NCBI GenBank assembly: GCA_004794655.1
Contig: SMMW01000568.1
Coordinates: 2,035,001 to 2,099,000 of the forward strand
Length of the DNA stretch: 64,000 nt
From: Marisa cornuarietis
Lineage: Eukaryota; Mollusca; Gastropoda; Architaenioglossa; Ampullariidae
Direction of reading: 5' to 3'
A program made the translations under genes and the position numbers. The notes beneath the pieces were generated by a model. The model saw only the letters and a list, made by a program, of their open reading frames with translations. It searched no databases and was not told the origin of the DNA. Position 1 is the stretch's first letter; every line of letters starts with the position of its first letter. Positions 57,016-64,000 of the stretch are shown here, piece after piece.

Positions 57016-57462
57016 ATGACAAAGTTCAACGCAGAAGAAGATGAAAACCTTATGTACTAGTATACTGAGAAGGTCTCAGGCATATATATATAAACCTTTT
57101 GTCCACTGAGCTGGACTATCGTTACTGCTGACGGGGCATAAAATGACTTAGCTGTGGCGGTTCGTGAGATGAAGTTGCGTCATATGTTCAAGACTGGAAG
57201 TTACATCGAGCCTGTAAACCACATACGGGAGGGCATTCGCGTTGCAGTACGTAGAACCGGGGCTACGGTATCTGACAGGACCTAGGTTGTCAGTCTTGAT
57301 CGGACTGTTGGTTGGCGATTCGCAGCCGTTATAGCCTTACCTCCCTTTCTTTTCAAAAACAGTTTACCGCGTATCACAAACTTACATTCCTGCCGCACAT
57401 AGCGATAACGCGAGAAGAATCAGCCTTACAGCTGCTCTTTATGTTGAAATTTGCCGGCAAAC

Positions 57463-58830
57463 GTCCTGGCTTCAGCACAGAAACTGCTCTTCTTCGTGTG
57501 ACCAATGACATTCTTGGTAGTGTCAACTCTGGCAACTTAGTGCTGTTAGTATTACTCGATCTGAGTAGTGCATTTGACACCATCAACCAACGCCTGCTGC
57601 TCCAGAGACTGTCATCAGAGGCTGGTATCCAGGGCGCTGCGCTGCAGTGGATTGACTCCTATCTTGCCGAGAGATCTCAGAGAGTGATTGTCGGCTCTGC
57701 AAGCTCTGAGGCAGTTCCTCTGGTGTGTGGCGTACCACAGGGATCCGTTCTGGGTCCATTATTATTTTCTGTATATACTTCACAGCTTGGACAGGTAATT
57801 GAACGCTTTCAGATGGGACGACAGTTCTTTGCGGACGATACACAGATTCTGAACAGTTTTCCCCCCGACCCAGCAGTGGCTAGGAATGCGCTTCAACGAC
57901 TTGAATCTTGTTGTGTCGCGGTGAAGGCATGGATGACCAGAAATCGTCTTAAACTCAACGACGACAAGACAGAAGCGTTACTGTGCGGCCCCAAGGCCAG
58001 AAGGGAGCAGATCGACATTAGTGCCGTGCAGGTCGGTGACGCCTCCATAGCCTTTGCTGACTGTGTACGGGACCTCGGGCTGTTTATTGATGCAGAGCTC
58101 TCCATGTGTAATCATGTTAGTTCTGTTGTGGCAAAATCCTACTACTTTTTGAGGACTTTAGGTAGACTACGGCCCATGCTGACTCAAGCTGCTGCCAACT
58201 CACTTGCTGTGGCTACCATCATATCAAGATTAGACTACTGTAATAGTGCATTGTGGGGTATACCTGCTACGCAGTTGGATCGACTCCAAAGAGTTCAAAA
58301 CACAGCCGCCAGGATTGTCACCCGTGCAAAGTCGTCCACTGAGCACATCACGCCTATCCTACAGAGCCTTCACTGGCTCCCAGTGAAAAAGCGCATTGAC
58401 CACAAAGTGCTTTCGATTGCACAGTCCTGCATGTTTAAAACTGCTCCTGACTATTTACAAGAGGTAGTTCCTCCTTACCGGCCGTCACGTGGTCTGCGCT
58501 CTGGCTCCCAGTCCCGCTTCTGTCTCCCTGCAGTAGAAGACACAAACAAGAAGCGCACTGGAGCCAGGGCCTTCAAAAACGCGGCACCTAAACTGTGGAA
58601 TGCTCTGCCATCGTCATTGTCCACCATCACCTCACCAACCACGTTTCGAAAAAGACTGAAGACCCATCTGTTTACTTAAGACGGACTTAAACTTAAACAA
58701 CCAAGCAACACTTGTCTTTATTTTTTACTTTCCTGGTGTTTATCTATTTATTTACTTTATATATATATTTTTTCTGCGCAATGAGCATTCTTCCGAATGG
58801 ATACCTGCGCATTACAAATGGACATCATCA
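57463..58830 (+). mobile_element. CR1/L2-type LINE, copy B, 5'-truncated, frame open
   Basis: Begins in the reverse transcriptase (PGFSTETALLRVTNDIL) and stays open to 58677: LLDLSSAFDTINQ, CGVPQGSVLGPLLFS, catalytic FADDTQIL, NRLKLNDDKTEALLCGP, SRLDYCNSALWGIP, LQRVQNTAARIV, HWLPVKKRIDHKV, LWNALPSSLST. The N-terminal palm/finger blocks, endonuclease and ORF1 are absent. The 3' end has an (ATC)n tail at 58825-58840. Very close to copy A at protein level. CAAACG occurs at the 5' junction (57458-57463) and right after the tail, a possible short target duplication. Confidence 0.92.
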
Positions 58831-58849
58831 TCATCATCATCAAACGATG

Positions 58850-60280
58850 TCGCACGTGCCTCTTCCCACTACTGACCTCCGACCTCTTTTCACCTCAAAG
58901 GGAGAGACACGCGTCCCCACAGAAAAGACATCGGTGTGTCTGCTTCCTGCTGTACTATCTTTTGTACCAACAGGCAGATGGATTGTCACGCAGGGAGGCC
59001 AACATTCCCAGGGAACAATGAGAGAGAGAGAGATTCATGTGTTATCATGCGTTCTGTCGATTATTTTACAGACGCAATTGCATAGCAAGAATCACGACAC
59101 AGACAAATCCAAGATGACAGTCGTCAACGAGAAATTACCGATATAACTAATACTAACATTAAGAGACTTGCAGCGCGCTGATCTCACAAAACACCTGAAT
59201 GGGCAATGGAAGGTTAGTTGTTTGCAAGTAATAGTGTTTTATAGAGATGAGGTGTAAGATGATTCTTGAAACCGTCGAACGAGGCAGCCTGGCGAAGGGG
59301 CAAGGGGAGATCAGTGTCCCAAGCACATGGACCAGCGCAGTTGAAGTCTGGAGGATGAGGCAGGAAGAAAGAAAATCACCAATCCTACAGCAGAGTGACT
59401 GAAATATTGGTAGCAAAGAAAGTGCAGTTTATAAGTGATGAGGTCGGCGATTGCCAGCTAATGATGTAAGCGAAGCAGGCGGGGAAGGGAAGTGAGGTGC
59501 TCGAGAGTCCATTAAGTGAAAATCCAACAGACCACAAAGCTCGAGATTTTGTACCTCCTTCAACACGAGAGCTCACATCGTCTGCTCTTCTTCTTGATAA
59601 TGATAGCTAAACCAAAAGCGAGTTTGTACTTTGGCCTCTTTCTAAAAGTTAACTCGTGTTGGTAAAAATTCGCCTGCAAACAGTCCAGAGATATACGTCC
59701 GTGATACTACGATCACGAGCACTATAGGTGGGAATCGTCTTCGAGACAAGAAGATGAGTATTTAAACATACAACAGACCGAGGGGCCGATCGCCTGCAAA
59801 TGGTAGCACCACCATGCAGTCTCAACCACGTGCAAAGAGTAACAACGATCAGCACAAGATAAAAATCACGGGCAAGAATGGAAGAACATAGCAATCTTTC
59901 GGCACGATGACTCTTAACAAGTTTGATAGCGGCACGCCTGTTGGCAATGCAAAGCTTTTGTACACATGGGCGATGCTGTGCGCATTTACGAAATGTACAA
60001 TTTTTCTATACCATAAGAGGGAGACAAAGCACTAATGCACTTACCAGTAACTTAGTCCAGCTCAAATTTTCTTCGACCACACACGGGCAGGTGACCCAAA
60101 AGAACAGCGACCGGCGTCCTCTGACAGTATTCTACCCTGTTATCTACGCTTTGGGTGGAAGCAAATGTTATCATTGTGACGTCACGGTTACCTCTGACCC
60201 ACCTAGCAGTCCTTTAGTTGTAAAGGTGCAAATGACAGGATACTCTCCTCTTTTTTTCTCTCTGGATGTGGCGGAGGGAG
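58850..60280. other. Repeat-rich DNA, no host gene recognised
   Basis: 59160-59420 on the minus strand has a weak LINE-3'-end look (TSTALVHVLGTLISP, SRIILHLISIKHYY) but cannot be assigned. 59620-60280 has several short frames without domains. Confidence 0.35.
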
Positions 60281-60463
60281 GGGATGGTGTTTTACGCCGA
60301 GCCAGCAACTAAGGCTATTCCATGGCAAGGCAGCCATCCCTGTAAACAGATGCCACATGAAGAGAAACAACAGCGTGCCCGAGAGGAAAGCTGAACCTGG
60401 GACAGGCAACCTTCACTGTATTGGTGACAGGTGGTAACTGTTGCGTCATCAGACCGCCCTCTG
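60281..60463 (-). mobile_element. tRNA-derived SINE, family A, near-complete
   Basis: Plus strand GGTGTTTTACGCCGAGCCAG, AAGGCTATTCCATGGCAAGG, CCTGTAAACAGATGCCACAT, CCGAGAGGAAAGCTGAACC, then the head, inverted: ACTGTATTGGTGACAGGTGG and TAACTGTTGCGTCATC. Best match to 21690-21872. Confidence 0.75.
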
Positions 60464-60469
60464 CCTGTG

Positions 60470-62390
60470 GCACCTACAGTCTTAGTTGCATAATGAGAAT
60501 TTCTGTATGGAGATTGACAACCTTAAAGCACAGCCTCTTTTGAAGAACGAAGAGAATTAAAACAGTCAAATGAAGAAGCATTAATTGAGGCGAGCACACA
60601 ACAGCCTGTCAGAAAGGCTGGGGGCCGACAGCTGGTGGGGGTCAGTCAGTCAGTCCTACCATCAAAAAACATTTATTTAAAAAAATGCAGGTTTATGTCG
60701 ACATGAGAAAAGGGACGATGTGGCTGTGAAAGGAAACAAAATTTCATCATTTTACCAGATTACCAGACTTGTCTATCCCAAATTCTCTATCATTGTAACA
60801 ATTATAGCAGTTAAGGAGTAAGCGATATCCTTATTTTTTTCCCCAGTCTAACAACTCCGTACCCTTCACCTCTCACACTAATAAAAAAAAATTACAACCA
60901 ATTCTATGCAACCATAGAACACCCAAGATTGTTTTCAACATGAAAAATTTAATTCCTCCTAAAAAGCACACACTCGGATAAAATTACAACACATGACATG
61001 CAGACGAACATCTCACAAAATCAGTATCGCTACCCATGTTAATGATTATCCCTGTCTTCAGATGACACATTCAGGCACATAGATCATGACATGATACAAC
61101 ACTCATTTTTGTTCCTGACTAGCTCTTGGCCACTAGTCCTGTAATGCCGCTTTACATTTCAATCAGATCCGCAGTCAGAGTGTTTTTTCTCCTCTATAGC
61201 TTATCATAAGAAATACATGTGGATGGGCCTATATTCATGCAAGTTTGGGAGATTTTACCTGTATGTGCACACATGTATGTGTGTGTGTGTGTGGAGTGGG
61301 AGCAACTGTGTGTGCATTCATCAGGAGGATGCATGCTCAAGTTTCCACACCTGCCTGTTTTATGGCTGAGTGTAGTAATTTTTATGAGAGTCAGTATCAT
61401 TAATATCATTGTTTAAGTTACAATTTCAATCTGTGATGTAAGACAGCAAAATAAACCCTCATCACTGACCCAAGAATCAGAGTCTATGTTATGACTCACA
61501 CATTCTTTTCTATGTCCTACACCAGTACTGTCTTTGGTATCTGTTGAAAATAAGCAGCCCTCATGAACAGTTTGTCAAAGGAAGATAAACACTTACATAT
61601 CAAATGTTATGGCATTGACAGATATATGATAGGCATTTAAAAATTCAGCATTAACACAACAAGCTGTAGATGAAATTCTTAACAAAATTAAATCTTATTC
61701 TACCACTGTCTATCTTGCTGCTAAAAAAAAAGAAGAAGAAAAAGACCGCACCATAAGAGAATGGACGTCTTTATCAGTTAATTATATTAATGCTTGCAAT
61801 GTTTCTGAACTAAAACTTAAACACTGAAACTGAATGTCCACACTTTCTCATACATATAAGCACTCACATGCATATAGGTACACACACTCAAAGATGCAGT
61901 TTTTTTCCCAGCAGTCTTTGTTCTCATCAACACTTATCATGGAGTTCAAGTGATGAATGGTTGCCATCCTGTTATCATTACCAACAATTCAAACATCAGC
62001 ATAGTTTTCAGATTTACTGTATTCCCTGACTGCAGATTAGTGACGGCAATTCACATTTCTTTTCTTTTACTTCATCCATACAGAAGCGTGGAAAGGTTTT
62101 ATGTGTCATCACAGTACACAGCTGATGAACTTTGGGTATATTGAACAGGGAAACCTGGGCATTCCTAGAGTTCCATCGTGCAGAAAAAAAAACTGGCATC
62201 ATTTCACAAATACATGATACATTCAAACCATCTCATTCTATAGGAGGGATGCACAGTCAAAAATAGAACACCTTCCATATGACCTCTGAGGTATAAATAA
62301 AGGTCACAGTGCATGTGTAAAATGTATTCTTCATCTGTTAAAACTCAGCAGAGCTATTTGATCCCCTTTTCAACCTCTTGGCTTTTTCGT
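60470..62390. other. No gene recognised; distal RNGTT 3' flank
   Basis: AT-rich DNA with a short CAGT run at 60640-60656 and a GTGTGT tract at 61277-61292. No splice-like exon or domain seen on either strand. Confidence 0.4.
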
Positions 62391-62399
62391 GTGCCTTAC

Positions 62400-62405
62400 T
62401 TTATT
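62400..62405 (-). terminator. RNGTT polyadenylation signal
   Basis: TTTATT (AATAAA on the minus strand) about 190 bases past the RNGTT stop. Confidence 0.55.
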
Positions 62406-62591
62406 CACAAATTAGGTTTAGGCCTGTTTGAAAATGTTATACTTCATATGAGTATAACATATCTGTGGAACTCAAGGCTGGTAGTGACCAAATCACATCA
62501 ATGAGCACAGCAGTGAATGGCAATGTAGGTCTGAAGGAGGCCAATTCTTCTAGTAACCATAGCCACATTCTCTATAACTCTCGTGTCTGTT

Positions 62592-63648
62592 TCATTGCTT
62601 CAACTTCTTCTGGGGGGGTGGCATAAGCAGGCGGTCTGTCTGACCAGGTGGATGGGGTTGTTTGTTGTGGGGTTGCCAGCGACAGTGGTTGATGGTGTGG
62701 AAAAGTATCTCCTTGGTAACGGGGTGTTGAATGCTGTTGCACACACCTGTGCAGAAAACAGCAAATAGACATGTCATAATATGACAGGCTTATGCATGCC
62801 TATGCATGTTGATATACAGCTCATGAGAGAAGAACATAAAATACAATTTTAGATAATAGATATCAATAACACATACACATAATGTATACAAACATGCATG
62901 ATTTTCAGGTTTTCAAAGTTCTAGAATAATGTTTACAAAAAAGTGCCTGCTTAAAGGTTTAATGCGAAGCAAAATTTATAAATGTTTAGAGCAAAACATT
63001 ATTTCCCCATATCAAGGGTATCATAATTATATCCCCATATTTCCCTACATTCATTTTACAAATATCCCTACACATAGAAAGAGATCAGAAACAAAGATGT
63101 CAGTATGGTTCATGGATGTGCTTCTGTTGTGAAGGTCTTAGCCAACCAAAGTGTTCGAATCTGCATGGTAATATTTGTAGATGTTAATCTCAGGAACGGA
63201 AGAGGGATATTCAAGGGCATATCCAGATTTGGGTAATAAGGTAGCCTTATACTAAGATTTAGCCAATCATTAGAAAAAAAAAATTGCAGTCTCCTAGAAG
63301 CTTTATATACATGTAAATGGCATTTTCACATAAAAAAATTGTTACCCAAAAAAGTTCTTTAACAGTACACAAGCATAGACAAATTATACAAACACACATT
63401 CACACATGCATGCACACACGCACAGGTAAGGAAGGACAGAAACAAGAAAAGCCACATTAAAATTATATGCAAAATAAAGTTTGCAAAATACAAAACGGGA
63501 TGATAGTGTGTAAGAGCAATTTACCCATTGCAGTATCGTAGCTGTTGGGAAAAGATTTGTCTGTGCGTTGCCGCATGAACTGCCACTGGCTGCCATTCCA
63601 GGAACACTCAATAATCTTGTTGTCAAGTTCCCTCAGCTCCTTGGTTAC
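62592..63648 (-). CDS. RNGTT: mRNA capping enzyme, last two coding exons
   Basis: Exons 63648-63525 (124 nt) and 62746-62592 (155 nt); the joint codon GG|T keeps frame. The protein reads [58 protein letters not shown] and ends [12 protein letters not shown]. Human RNGTT has the same run [30 protein letters not shown] and LMPPPPPKR at its C-terminus. This is the end of the guanylyltransferase (OB-fold) part, which adds the GMP cap to nascent mRNA in the nucleus. The catalytic lysine and the triphosphatase domain lie upstream, beyond the window. The linker between VTKE and the stop is Gln/Pro/His-rich. The first of the two acceptors could also be 12 bases earlier, in frame. Confidence 0.93.
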
Positions 63649-64000
63649 CTGTGATAACCTCTGAGATGCCTTCATCCAATACTAACTTTATATTAGTCTA
63701 AGAGGTGATTGCTAATAGCAAACCTATTGAAAAGCAACAAAAATAATTTAAATGCCAAAACAGTTCGATGTTGAAATGTCAGGTAGCAATTCTTTAGATG
63801 TTTCTGGATTCTTTTACAATTTACATAAACTACATTTCTACAAAAACAATAAGTTTATTTGTTCCCTACTACAGCAATAACAAAATTAGCTTTTGTTCAT
63901 GAGGTACATGTTCTTTCTACTAAGGATCCGTCTTTTGCAATCATAGTGCGCATGTGTGTGCATGTACACCATGAATTATGGTAGCAAAAGTGGATGCTTT

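Noticed and set aside
1..64000. CRISPR array, bacterial operon or prophage
   Set aside because: Spliced metazoan genes throughout; no regularly spaced direct repeats with unique spacers.

Overview
The window is nuclear DNA from a mollusc, most likely a gastropod. It holds the 3' end of a molluscan hemocyanin gene whose last functional unit carries the C-terminal cupredoxin-like domain (FU-h type). Spliced genes have GT-AG introns, long CA/GT microsatellites are frequent, and many families of decayed LINEs, tRNA-derived SINEs and TIR elements lie between and inside the genes. Species cannot be named from the sequence. All gene models were assembled by hand from splice sites and reading phase; every proposed coding join keeps frame.

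Layout. 219-5008 (+): last functional unit of hemocyanin, with an intron in the 3' UTR. 8130-10886 (+): a four-exon fatty-acid-binding protein (FABP) gene. 13345-28287 (-): a Staufen gene, 15 coding exons, 731 residues, five dsRNA-binding domains, about 3 kb of 3' UTR. 31370-39680 (+): FBXO16, 8 coding exons, 351 residues. Intron 5 of FBXO16 holds a LINE with an intact reverse transcriptase-RNase H frame and a 1.1-kb TIR element carrying a THAP frame and a truncated SWIM frame. 43570-45600: a dead CR1/L2-type LINE split by a MITE. 45817-49384 (+): ribosomal protein L7, 7 exons, 244 residues, with two box C/D snoRNA-like genes in introns 4 and 5 and a piggyBac-derived element in intron 3. 50875-55995 (-): a second FABP gene with a 3.3-kb repeat-filled last intron. 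57463-58830: a second, 5'-truncated but open copy of the CR1/L2-type LINE. 62400-63648 (-): last two coding exons of mRNA capping enzyme (RNGTT).

The host genes do not form a pathway. They are an oxygen carrier, two intracellular lipid carriers, an mRNA-localisation protein, a ubiquitin-ligase adaptor, a ribosomal protein and a capping enzyme. Staufen and FBXO16 are head to head and probably share a promoter region near 31.1-31.3 kb.

Most notable observations: (1) a duplicated intronic box C/D snoRNA in RPL7, both copies with the same 12-nt complementarity to 18S rRNA; (2) the 1.1-kb TIR element with convergent THAP and SWIM frames; (3) several TIR or TTAA-flanked non-autonomous elements, some nested in older transposons; (4) two unusual degenerate arrays, in intron 2 of FABP 1 and intron 3 of FABP 2.
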